From NCBI GenBank assembly GCA_023301725.1, contig JALZUD010000050.1, positions 1 to 64,000 of the forward strand: a stretch of DNA of 64,000 nucleotides, written 5' to 3'. The translations under genes were made by a program, and so were the position numbers. The notes under the pieces are model-generated. The model made no database searches, was not told the DNA's origin, and worked only from the letters and a program-made list of their open reading frames with translations. Positions 41,138 through 50,176 of this stretch are shown in pieces (the stretch's first letter is position 1; each line of letters opens with the position of its first letter). The DNA is from Granulosicoccus sp. GTDB taxonomy: Bacteria; Pseudomonadota; Gammaproteobacteria; Granulosicoccales; Granulosicoccaceae.

Positions 41138-41867
41138 TTTTGCTCGTTTTTTCGCTGACTCTGTTCTCGCAGCGTTGCGTCCAACCACGCATAAAACCAT
41201 CGAGCCACGCGGTGATCTCTGGTTCGTAGCGATGTGCATCAGCCATCATCTTCACACGTTCAGGCTCCGTAAGGACACCGGTGCTACGTGTCTTGTTTCG
41301 CTCATGCCAAATGGCTAATACTTCGCTATTAACCTCAGGGTGAAACTGCAAGCCGATCACCTTTTCGTTGAGTTCATAAGCCTGGTTAGGGAAGTGATCG
41401 CTGGTGGCTATACGGCGTGTGCCTGACGGCAACTCAAACCCTTCGGAGTGCCATTGCATTACAGTGAGTGGTTCACTCAAAAATTCACTAGCCTCGGCTA
41501 CCGGATCAACCCGACAAAAACCGACTTCACGTATGTCGTGATCATGGGGACGCACTGTGGCACCTAAGGCGCGAGCAAGAATTTGCGCACCAAGACAAAT
41601 GCCTAGAAACGCTGTGTCATGTTCAAGACACTGTTCGACGAAGCAGAGTTCTCGTCGTATCCAGTCTTGCTCACCACAATCATTGGCACTGTTGGCACCG
41701 CCAAATATAACAACCCCTGCATATGAACGAGGATCGGGAAATTGATCCTCATCGGCTGGATAGCACCAATCCACCACTTTATCGTTGCTGTGCATCCACC
41801 GCGTGCAGCGATCAACATTCCAGTTGGGTGAATGTTTTACAAACAGATAGCGCTTCTGTGCTGGCAT
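41130..41867 (-). CDS. Class I glutamine amidotransferase
   Basis: GVVIFGGANSAND...FLGICLGAQILARALGATV...GLQFHPEVNSEVL (Cys-His-Glu triad motifs). Confidence 0.92.
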   Translation of the reverse strand: MPAQKRYLFVKHSPNWNVDRCTRWMHSNDKVVDWCYPADEDQFPDPRSYAGVVIFGGANSANDCGEQDWIRRELCFVEQCLEHDTAFLGICLGAQILARALGATVRPHDHDIREVGFCRVDPVAEASEFLSEPLTVMQWHSEGFELPSGTRRIATSDHFPNQAYELNEKVIGLQFHPEVNSEVLAIWHERNKTRSTGVLTEPERVKMMADAHRYEPEITAWLDGFMRGWTQRCENRVSEKTSKNG

Positions 41868-43324
41868 CAGAATAAGGTCACCGTTAAGGTAAATGCTGAT
41901 GACAGGGCAAAGGCGCCGGATGGGTCAGTGGCTCTGACACGCAGGCCACTAAACACACCTCTCTCACGCGCCACACCGCTAATAACACCGGTGGCAGCGT
42001 TTATAGTCACACCTATCGGCAACACGGACGAACCATTGATGCTGTAACTAAGCGTTTGAGTATCGTTAAACAACGGCCTTATTGGCACCATGGACTGGTT
42101 CAGGCTGATGCTTTGACTAGCTACCGATCCTAGGACAAATTCCGGTGTTGCATTGGTTGGAGGCACCAGTGGCGCAGGTGCAACTTCAAGGCTAAGCGTG
42201 ACTTGGGTGGTCAGCAAACCATCACTGGCGAGGATCACAAGCACGTAACTTCCCACATCTGCAGCAGTGGGCGTACCCGACAACACACCCGCCGTACTCA
42301 ATGACAAACCAGTGCCTACAGCAAGTGGCGATGTGGCCGACAACGAAAATGTCACAGGGCCGGCTTCAGGATCCACAAAGTTTGGTGCAAGATCGCTTCT
42401 GAACGCTACACCTTCTGTCGCCATTAGAGGCGCGAGTGGAGCATCCAGTGAAGGGGGGCGATTGACCGCAACTATTCGAATGGTGGCCGTGGCCGTAACT
42501 TCGAACGCCCCATCAGTTAACACATAATCAAACGAATCAGAGCGATCAACTGGCTCCGGGTTGGGACTTGAATGGTAAGTGAAACCTCCATCGCTAGCTA
42601 GTATGAAATTCTCGTCGAACTGTGGAGCTCTTGCCGGCTCGGTGTTAATGGTCAGGGGCTGGTTTGTTACGTCAGTATCATCTTCATCGTTGGTCAGAAG
42701 GTTATCAATGGATGAGGCATCAATAATGAGAGTATCTCCCTCTACGACGGTGAACGTATCGTCCAGAGCCGTTGGTGCTTCATTAATAGCGATCAGGCAA
42801 AAATCATACGCAGTTACCGTGCTACCGCCATTAGCGTCTGTCACGCTCAGTTCGTAAACTACACCAACGTCCGCATCCAGCGCCGGCACGGCAAACAAAA
42901 ATTCCACAAGATCAGAACCATCAGGGGATACGGCTTCAAAATTGAATCCACAGTCGTCGGCAGTTTTACACGACTGCTCCAGCGTGTCTGCTGCAAAATC
43001 GGAGTTGAACCCTTCAAGACCTTCACACGCAGCAAGATTGCCCTGCTCAATTGGCTCTTCAGACCACTCGAAGCTAAGATCGGCACCAAGCGTCTGTCTG
43101 GCCACCGTAATGTTGGCCTCACTTTGCTCATTGATAGAGCTTGCTCCAACTACGGGCTGATCTTCAACAAAGATCTCTGTAGTGGTGGTGGACCCAATTG
43201 AGGCTGTGGCCGATGAAGAGCCACCTGCCGAATCAACCCAATCGCAGGAGGCTAGCAGCAACAACGGTGCAAGCAGTAGAAGGTTTGAGAACAACGATTG
43301 AAGTTTAGCGCGCATGATGATCAA
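41867..43324 (-). CDS. Lipoprotein with cadherin/Ig-like (He_PIG type) domains
   Basis: Lipobox LLLASCDW; NEAPTALDDTFTVVEGDTLIID...LLTNDEDD; NRPPSLDAPLAPLMATEG...LSLSTAGVLSGTPTAADVGSYVLVILASDG. Confidence 0.85.
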   Translation of the reverse strand: MIIMRAKLQSLFSNLLLLAPLLLLASCDWVDSAGGSSSATASIGSTTTTEIFVEDQPVVGASSINEQSEANITVARQTLGADLSFEWSEEPIEQGNLAACEGLEGFNSDFAADTLEQSCKTADDCGFNFEAVSPDGSDLVEFLFAVPALDADVGVVYELSVTDANGGSTVTAYDFCLIAINEAPTALDDTFTVVEGDTLIIDASSIDNLLTNDEDDTDVTNQPLTINTEPARAPQFDENFILASDGGFTYHSSPNPEPVDRSDSFDYVLTDGAFEVTATATIRIVAVNRPPSLDAPLAPLMATEGVAFRSDLAPNFVDPEAGPVTFSLSATSPLAVGTGLSLSTAGVLSGTPTAADVGSYVLVILASDGLLTTQVTLSLEVAPAPLVPPTNATPEFVLGSVASQSISLNQSMVPIRPLFNDTQTLSYSINGSSVLPIGVTINAATGVISGVARERGVFSGLRVRATDPSGAFALSSAFTLTVTLF

Positions 43325-44336
43325 TTATGGTCGACAGAAAATGTTCTCTTACTCGCGGTGCATCCACCCCCATGCAAGCATGAGTGACGGGCCTGTTACG
43401 CCAATGCGGCGAAGGATAGGCATAGCCTTTACGATCAAGAGCAAATTGGCCAGCCCCGATGCCATCAGGCACTACACGAGCTGGCCCTGAAACTGTTTCG
43501 AAAGCATCCGGAATTAAGACATAGGCAACGGCGGCAGCATCGTGCATCGCGCATTGAGGCTCAGCGCCTGAATCTGAGGCCGCTTTTGCAGCACCACTAC
43601 GAGTATAAAAATCTACATAGAAACGACTGGACTCCCAGATCAATTTGCCTGTTAGCCCGGCACTTTCTCCCAAACGCGCTAAGTGGCTGTCTCCGAGCAT
43701 GATTTGATGAGTGACATCAAGCCCCACGACAGTGAGCGGCCAATCGGCAGCCATCAGAGCATCGGCAGCGTGCGGATCATTGTAAAAATTCGCCTCGGCC
43801 AATGGCGATACATTGCCAGGCTCGTCCACCGCACCACCCATGACGACCAATGCGGCAACCAGCTCCGGGAGCTTAGGCTCACGCCTGTAAGCTTCAGCAA
43901 TGTTGGCTAGCGGCCCGATAGCGACCAGCGTAATTTCGCCAGGATTAGCGCGCACGCTGGCTATAATAAAATCAGGGGCATCAAGCGATTCAACTGTTGT
44001 GTGCTTGGCACGGGCATTTAAGCTAATGGCACCGATTGCAGGCGCACCAGGGCGGCTGCCCGGGTAGACATTGCCGATACCGTCATCACCGTGTACAAAT
44101 TCGGCATGCGGCAACGGTGTTTGCACACTCGGCGTGGCTTCACCTTGCGCAACCGCTACATCGGTAGCACCAAGGGTTTCGAGAATAAACTGGGCATTGC
44201 GTGTTGCTAAATCGACGTTGACATTGCCGTATACCGTGGTCAATGCTAGCAATTCAATCTCCGGGTGGGCGAACGCATAGGCTATGGCCATTGCATCATC
44301 CACTCCGGGATCGGTATCAATAATCATTTTGTGCAT
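43305..44336 (-). CDS. Inosine/uridine-preferring nucleoside hydrolase family
   Basis: MIIDTDPGVDDAMAIAYAFAHPEIELLALTTVYGNVNVDLATRNAQFILE. Confidence 0.95.
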   Translation of the reverse strand: MHKMIIDTDPGVDDAMAIAYAFAHPEIELLALTTVYGNVNVDLATRNAQFILETLGATDVAVAQGEATPSVQTPLPHAEFVHGDDGIGNVYPGSRPGAPAIGAISLNARAKHTTVESLDAPDFIIASVRANPGEITLVAIGPLANIAEAYRREPKLPELVAALVVMGGAVDEPGNVSPLAEANFYNDPHAADALMAADWPLTVVGLDVTHQIMLGDSHLARLGESAGLTGKLIWESSRFYVDFYTRSGAAKAASDSGAEPQCAMHDAAAVAYVLIPDAFETVSGPARVVPDGIGAGQFALDRKGYAYPSPHWRNRPVTHACMGVDAPRVREHFLSTIIDHHAR

Positions 44337-44450
44337 AATATTTTTGGTGTCGGGGAGTTGAAAACCTGCATTCGAACCCCCGTAGCACGGTTGAGGGCCG
44401 CATACAGAGTGTAGCAGCGAGTGCGATGTAAGCCTGTATAATCTGGCATT

Positions 44451-44729
44451 ATGAATACCGATCCTAGACTGAATATAGCCTCCCCCTGCCGCGGAATTTG
44501 CAAGATCGATGAAGACTCGCAGCTGTGCCTGGGCTGTCAGCGCAATATTGACGAGATTTCGCGCTGGCGAAAAATGGACGACGACCAGAAACTTGCAGTG
44601 CTAAGCGACTGCCTTACCCGCTCCCTTAACTCAGAGGCTCAGCAGATACCCAGCAGCGCAGGCAACTCTGCCAAGGACGACAGCATGGCTGCCGGACTGC
44701 CCGGCAACGCCTCTGAAGGTTGCGAATAG
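44451..44729 (+). CDS. DUF1289 Cys-rich protein
   Basis: IASPCRGICKIDEDSQLCLGCQRNIDEISRWRKMDDDQKLAVLSDC. Confidence 0.9.
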   Translation: MNTDPRLNIASPCRGICKIDEDSQLCLGCQRNIDEISRWRKMDDDQKLAVLSDCLTRSLNSEAQQIPSSAGNSAKDDSMAAGLPGNASEGCE

Positions 44730-45340
44730 CGGTTCACCCAAGCCACGTTGAAGCCAAAATGTGCAGCGCCCGCAGCATCCCACGCATTTGATGACATAAA
44801 GGCAATTTCTGCGGCCGCCACATCTAGCTCATCTACCGCCAACTGATACACGGTAGAGTCGGGCTTATAGATGCCGACACTCTCCACCGACAATTGCTTG
44901 TCAATGTACTTTGCAATGTCAGCATTACTTACCGCAGCGTCGATCATTTTTGGCGTGCCGTTGCTGAGAATGGCAGTTTTCATACCTGCACTTTTTAGTA
45001 CCTTCAGTACGGAGGCAACTTCAGCGAACGCATCAAGCTTCAGATAGGCGTCCATCAAAGGTTGGTGCAAGGATGCGGAATCCAGTTTTAACTCACGCAA
45101 GCTCACATGCAAGGCATTAGAGGTGAGTGTCCAGAAGTCCTGATGATCACTCATCAAACTATGCAACCACGTGTATTCGAGTTGTCGTGTGCGCCAGGTA
45201 GAAGATAATTGGGCGTGTTGTGGCCCTACGGCTTTAGCCAGTGCACCCACAGCAGAGTGAACATCGAATAGCGTACCGTATGCGTCAAACACACACGCAC
45301 CGATATTTTCAAACGCTGCCGTATCTGTTGACTTGCTCAT
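44639..45340 (-). CDS. Haloacid dehalogenase type II
   Basis: ACVFDAYGTLFDVHSAV...TAILSNGTPKMIDAAVSNADI...GIYKPDSTVYQLAVDEL...AFMSSNAWDAAGAAHFGFNVAWVNR. Confidence 0.93.
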   Translation of the reverse strand: MSKSTDTAAFENIGACVFDAYGTLFDVHSAVGALAKAVGPQHAQLSSTWRTRQLEYTWLHSLMSDHQDFWTLTSNALHVSLRELKLDSASLHQPLMDAYLKLDAFAEVASVLKVLKSAGMKTAILSNGTPKMIDAAVSNADIAKYIDKQLSVESVGIYKPDSTVYQLAVDELDVAAAEIAFMSSNAWDAAGAAHFGFNVAWVNRYSQPSEALPGSPAAMLSSLAELPALLGIC

Positions 45341-45831
45341 GATCGATGGGTTCCGTGGTCTGGTGGCGGAATGGAATATGTGGCAGTGGCGTGGGCAACA
45401 GGCTGCAACTCATTGGATAGCTCGCTGTACAAAACAACTTCACCCACTGCCAGGCGCTTACCTAATTTTAGCAAGCTAGCTTTCGCGAGAATATCGCAAG
45501 GTTCGGGCTTGCGCAGAAAGTTAATAGACAACTGCGTGGTCACAGCCAGCTCAACTGCACCTATACGCGACAGAACCACAGCGTACACTGCCGCATCGGC
45601 AAGCCCCATCATAATAGGGCCTGCAATCGTGCCACCAGGCCGAAGAAAGCGTTCGCTGTAAACGGCACGCAACACAACATGATCAGATTCGAAGGCATCC
45701 ACCTGAATCCCCATTAGCTGTGCGAACGGCAAACGTTCTTCTAAAAGGGAAGTAAACCCAGCCGCATCAAGCAGTAGAGAACTTTGCGCAGCTTGCGTGT
45801 TTTCGGTAGAACTCTTTTCAGTGGAATTCAT
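45337..45831 (-). CDS. PaaI-like hotdog thioesterase
   Basis: RFLRPGGTIAGPIMMGLADAAVYAVVLSRIGAVELAVTTQLSINFLRKPEPCDILAKASLLKLGKRLAVGEV. Confidence 0.88.
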   Translation of the reverse strand: MNSTEKSSTENTQAAQSSLLLDAAGFTSLLEERLPFAQLMGIQVDAFESDHVVLRAVYSERFLRPGGTIAGPIMMGLADAAVYAVVLSRIGAVELAVTTQLSINFLRKPEPCDILAKASLLKLGKRLAVGEVVLYSELSNELQPVAHATATYSIPPPDHGTHRS

Positions 45832-45907
45832 TGAAGCTTCCGGGAACTGGTGTATTCCAATTGTCCGGATCAGTATAACGCTCTATGTGGCGCCATGCCT
45901 CCTGGTA

Positions 45908-48100
45908 CTAGCCATCTGATGCGTATTTCAAGTCGGGGATACGGAATTCTGCAATCCATTCCCGAAATACATTGGCCTCCATCGGCTTACCAAATAAATA
46001 GCCCTGGCCTTCATTACACTTTAAGTTTCTCAACACCGCGAACTGCTCTTCAGTTTCAACACCCTCTGCTACCACCGACAAATTCATATGATGACTCAGC
46101 GTGATGATGGCAGATACGATCGCTACATCTCCAGCATCAGTGTGCAGGTTTTCTACAAAACTTTTGTCGATTTTGAGTTTATCAACAGGTAGATTTTTCA
46201 GATAACTCAGCGAAGAAAAGCCTGTCCCGAAATCGTCTATAGACACTTGCACACCAAGCTCTTTCATATCTTGCAACAATCGACAGCTTTCCTCAAACTC
46301 GTGCATCAAAAGGCTTTCTGTAATTTCGATCTCCAGATACCTGGGATCAAGCTCGCTAACCGTCAATGCGTCTTGAATATCTTTTGTCATATCACCACGC
46401 TTGAACTGAACTGACGAGCAATTTACCGCAATGGTAAGCGGCGTCATACCTTCATCAACCCACCCCTTCATTTGTTTCGCAGCGGTACACATAACCCAAC
46501 GTCCTAACGGAAGTATGAGCCCAGTCTCTTCTGCCAGTGGAATAAAGTCGTCCGGTTTAATCCAGCCACTTTGTGCATGCTTCCATCGAACCAAGGCCTC
46601 TACGCCAATAACAGAGCCCGTTGCAAAACAGATTTTTGGCTGATACACAATAGTTAAATCTTCATCTTCTATTGCCTGCCTAAGCTCCTTTTCTATGGAA
46701 AATCGTGCAAGTGCTTTTTCGTGAATATCACGAGAATAGAATTGATATCCATTGCGACCAGACTCTTTTGCGTGATACATGGCAACGTCAGCGCTTTTCA
46801 TCAACGACTCACTGTTATCTCCATCACTGGGGTACACGCTAATACCAATGGTTGTTGTAACCGACACATCATGGCCGTTGATATCGTACATTTCACTAAT
46901 CTTATGTCCGATTCTTTCTGCCACTCTTGCGGCATCCTCCGGACGAGCAATTTGACCAAGTAGTACAACAAATTCATCACCACCCAGACGGGCAACCGTA
47001 TGCTGAGATCCTAGTTCCTCGGCGCGTAGCGCACTGGCGCTTATGATGTCAGCCTCTCGTATAACACTGGTTAGCCTTGTTGACACTTGCTTGAGCAGTT
47101 CATCACCCGCATCGTGGCCCAGTGTATCGTTGACTTGTTTAAAGTGATCAAGATCAAGAAACAGCAACGCAAATTTTGTGTCGTTACGCGAGGCAAGTTG
47201 AAGTGTGTAATGCAGCTGCTGATTAAGTTGTGCGCGGTTTGGCAGCCCGGTTACCAGATCATAATAAGCAAGATCATGTATTTGCTTTTCGGATTTAGTG
47301 CGCTCAGTGATATCCTGAATAGTACCTAAAACAAAGGTTTTTCCACCAGTATTCATCGTATTGGGCTCAGCTTCAAGCCTTATTCTTCTAAGACTATCAT
47401 CAACCTCTGCACGCACTGAAAATTCTATATTGAAGGGATCTTGCAGCTCAATAGCGTCTTCAGCCAAGAGGCGTAAATTATGCCTATCACTCTCTTCAAT
47501 ACACTCAAGAAATTGCTGCCAACTCTGTATACGACCACTATCTTGCAAGCCTAAAACGCTACAAAATTCTACAGAGCACGTCATAAGATGGGTCTTCAAA
47601 TCCCATTCCCAGTTGCCCACTCTGGCAATACGTTGCGCATTGCCAAGCTTCGCCTCACTTGAACGCAGTACATCGGCACTAAATTTTGCTCGCATCAAGT
47701 ATCGAATGCGGTGCGGCAGAGCAATAAAATTGACTGGCTTAGTTAAGAAATCAGTTGCACCTAGGTCATAGGCTCGAGAAATAGACGTCAGGTCATCAAG
47801 CTCCGTGATGACCAGAATGGGCACATGCTCGTTCAGCGATCTGATGGCTTCAATGGAATCAAAACCATCCATATCGAGAGTAGTTGTATTGGTGATTAAG
47901 AGATCAGGCTCTTGCGATTTGAAAACTTCCACAGCTTCCAATACATTTGTCGCGAATAGCATACGAAATCCTGCACGCACCAGTACCTCTTCAGCCATCG
48001 CCGGGCTAAGAGCATCATCGTCCACATATAAAACTGTCAAACAACCAGCATGTGTACTTGGCAAATCCATCTCCATTTCCTGTGATGTGGCTTTAGACAT
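45908..48100 (-). CDS. REC-PAS-GGDEF-EAL protein (c-di-GMP signalling)
   Basis: REC VLYVDDDALSPAM...DLLITNTTTLDMDGF...LTKPV; GGDEF VARLGGDEFVVLL; EAL VIGVEALVRW, SIDDFGTGFSSLSYLKNLPVDKLKIDKSFV. Confidence 0.95.
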   Translation of the reverse strand: MSKATSQEMEMDLPSTHAGCLTVLYVDDDALSPAMAEEVLVRAGFRMLFATNVLEAVEVFKSQEPDLLITNTTTLDMDGFDSIEAIRSLNEHVPILVITELDDLTSISRAYDLGATDFLTKPVNFIALPHRIRYLMRAKFSADVLRSSEAKLGNAQRIARVGNWEWDLKTHLMTCSVEFCSVLGLQDSGRIQSWQQFLECIEESDRHNLRLLAEDAIELQDPFNIEFSVRAEVDDSLRRIRLEAEPNTMNTGGKTFVLGTIQDITERTKSEKQIHDLAYYDLVTGLPNRAQLNQQLHYTLQLASRNDTKFALLFLDLDHFKQVNDTLGHDAGDELLKQVSTRLTSVIREADIISASALRAEELGSQHTVARLGGDEFVVLLGQIARPEDAARVAERIGHKISEMYDINGHDVSVTTTIGISVYPSDGDNSESLMKSADVAMYHAKESGRNGYQFYSRDIHEKALARFSIEKELRQAIEDEDLTIVYQPKICFATGSVIGVEALVRWKHAQSGWIKPDDFIPLAEETGLILPLGRWVMCTAAKQMKGWVDEGMTPLTIAVNCSSVQFKRGDMTKDIQDALTVSELDPRYLEIEITESLLMHEFEESCRLLQDMKELGVQVSIDDFGTGFSSLSYLKNLPVDKLKIDKSFVENLHTDAGDVAIVSAIITLSHHMNLSVVAEGVETEEQFAVLRNLKCNEGQGYLFGKPMEANVFREWIAEFRIPDLKYASDG

Positions 48101-48101
48101 C

Positions 48102-48482
48102 TCAGGCGGCCTTTTCCATGTGTCTGTCTAGATCAATACAGTAGTTGCTAAACAAGTCATTCAGTTTTGTAGCCAGATTCGCGCAAAAATCAGCGTTTTC
48201 ATCACGAGCTGCATACTCAATTTCAGCGCAAAGATCTACCAATAGTGTGGCACCTACATGAGCACTGTTTGACTTCAATGTGTGCGCTGCAAACCGCACA
48301 GTTTTCAAATCATTTTCATTCAATGCCTGTTCAATAGTGAACACTGAATTGGGCCAATCAGTTTTGAATATGCCAATGGCTCGTGCCACAAGATCAGGCA
48401 TACCTGCACGCTGAAGATCAGCCAAGGCTTGCAATGCTTGTGGATCAAGGTTGCGCATCATTGCCTCCCTTGCTGATACCAC
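48102..48482 (-). CDS. Stand-alone Hpt (histidine phosphotransfer) domain protein
   Basis: VRFAAHTLKSNSAHVGATLLVDLCAEIEYAARD matches the Hpt phospho-His motif. Confidence 0.92.
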   Translation of the reverse strand: MVSAREAMMRNLDPQALQALADLQRAGMPDLVARAIGIFKTDWPNSVFTIEQALNENDLKTVRFAAHTLKSNSAHVGATLLVDLCAEIEYAARDENADFCANLATKLNDLFSNYCIDLDRHMEKAA

Positions 48483-48900
48483 CTTGCCCCTTATACGTGG
48501 AAATGTGATGCCAAGTGCCTAGTCCACTACTATTGAGCCGTACCTGATCACGTCCAAACTGCGCGTATTGCTCGGTCAGCTCCTCCTTCAACGAATTGAG
48601 CTTCAGAGTTGCCACGACACTGCTTTGCACAACGCAGGCTTTAACGACTGGGCTGGCTTGCTCAGCAGTGTGAAAGGCTTGTATCGCTGTCGTTTCATGA
48701 ACCCACAGATACAGAGCGGCACTCATGATGAGTGCCGTAAAGGCTGCGAATAGCTGTGCGGATGGCAGGGCAAGGTAACCCCACATCAGGAGCAAATATA
48801 TGCCTGCAGCCATCAACAATCGCAATAGGGGCGAACTGCTCAAAGTCAACAATCTCGAACGAAGTGGTCTCAGAGATATTATCGACGCCGCGCCCCACAA
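48445..48900 (-). CDS. Small membrane protein of unknown function upstream of the Hpt gene
   Basis: Two TM stretches (LLRLLMAAGIYLLLMWGYLALP; LFAAFTALIMSAALYLWV); ORF overlaps the Hpt ORF by 38 nt. Start codon uncertain. Confidence 0.6.
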   Translation of the reverse strand: MWGAASIISLRPLRSRLLTLSSSPLLRLLMAAGIYLLLMWGYLALPSAQLFAAFTALIMSAALYLWVHETTAIQAFHTAEQASPVVKACVVQSSVVATLKLNSLKEELTEQYAQFGRDQVRLNSSGLGTWHHISTYKGQGGISKGGNDAQP

Positions 48901-48939
48901 CTTGACCCAACAGGTATTCCTCCAGCCTGCAATATAGTG

Positions 48940-50166
48940 TCAAATTAGATGCTGTTCTCGCCATTGCTGAATCTGCGTTGATTCGGCATCTAGCCAGCTT
49001 TGTAATATCTGCTCTGTATGCTCACCCAATTCTGGTCCCGGCGTTTCATCGCGCACAGGGCTGTTCTCGAACTTTGGATGCATAGCAGGCACCACACGCG
49101 TCTCATCAGCTACCTTGACTTGTTCAAAAACTCCGCGAGCCTGAAACTGCGGATCGCTGGCTATATCAGCAATGGAGTTAACTGGACCCGCAGGCACATC
49201 TGCACCATCAAGTAATTCAAGAGCCTCTGCCAGATCAATACTGTTACACCAACGCTCCAGAGCATCGTCAATTAATGATTCATGTTGCACACGCCCTGGG
49301 TTGCTCGCCAGTCGCACATCGTTTTCAAGATCACTGCGACCTACAACGTTCATCAGTCGCTTGAAGATCGAATCGCCGTTGCCTCCGATAACAATAAATC
49401 TACCATCTCGACAACGATAGGTATTGGTGGGCACGATTCCGGTCACAGTGGACCCGGACGGCTCACGCACTACACCTGAACCTGAGTACTCCGGTAGCAC
49501 ACCTTCCATCATGTTGAAAACCGACTCCATGATAGAAACATCGATGCATTGGCCCTTCATCGCGCCTTGAGTGTCGCGTAACCGTCCAACTAGGGAGAGC
49601 AAGACTCCCATGGCTGCATGCATCCCTGCCAGAGAATCGCCTAAGCTTAGATTCATTCGTACCGGCTTTTCGTCAGGATGGCCATTGAGGTGACGTAAGC
49701 CAGCCATGGCCTCGCAGGCTGATGCGAAGCCCGGTTTGCCAGCGTATGGCCCACTTTGACCATAACCAGAAACACGAGCGTAGATTAGTTGAGGATGCTC
49801 ATGCTTAAATTGCTCAGGGCCTAAATCCCAGCTTTCCATTCTGCCGGGCCGGAAATTCTCGAGCACAACGTCGCATTTAAGTATGAGCTTTTTAGCAATC
49901 TCACAGCCCTTGGGCTTTGAGAGATTAAGCGTGACTGATTTCTTCCCCCGTGCAATGCTCTGCCACCAGAACGATGTACCTTGCTCATCGAGTAGTCGCC
50001 AAGTCCGAAGGGGGTCTCCGCGCCCCGGAGCTTCGATCTTTACCACTTCAGCCCCGTAAGCCGCTAGTATCTGCCCCGCGAAAGGACCCGCGATAAGCTG
50101 CCCCATTTCCAACACGCGAATCCCTGCCAGAGGCAGGGGATTCACGGTTGACGACGGGATTTGCAA
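48940..50166 (-). CDS. CaiB/BaiF family CoA transferase
   Basis: LAGIRVLEMGQLIAGPFAGQILAAYGAEVVKIEAPGRGDPLRTW...LNLSKPKGCEIAKKLI...VLENFRPGRMESWDLG. Confidence 0.95.
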   Translation of the reverse strand: MQIPSSTVNPLPLAGIRVLEMGQLIAGPFAGQILAAYGAEVVKIEAPGRGDPLRTWRLLDEQGTSFWWQSIARGKKSVTLNLSKPKGCEIAKKLILKCDVVLENFRPGRMESWDLGPEQFKHEHPQLIYARVSGYGQSGPYAGKPGFASACEAMAGLRHLNGHPDEKPVRMNLSLGDSLAGMHAAMGVLLSLVGRLRDTQGAMKGQCIDVSIMESVFNMMEGVLPEYSGSGVVREPSGSTVTGIVPTNTYRCRDGRFIVIGGNGDSIFKRLMNVVGRSDLENDVRLASNPGRVQHESLIDDALERWCNSIDLAEALELLDGADVPAGPVNSIADIASDPQFQARGVFEQVKVADETRVVPAMHPKFENSPVRDETPGPELGEHTEQILQSWLDAESTQIQQWREQHLI

Positions 50167-50176
50167 ACTACCCGTA

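Noticed and set aside
44365-44430. tRNA-like string gcattcgaacccccgtagcacggttgagg
   Set aside because: The minus strand has GGTTCGAAT but the T-stem does not pair and no acceptor stem or anticodon arm is formed.
48695-48964. 89-aa minus ORF overlapping the small TM protein
   Set aside because: Alternate frame of 48445-48900, which has clear TM helices; no supporting homology.
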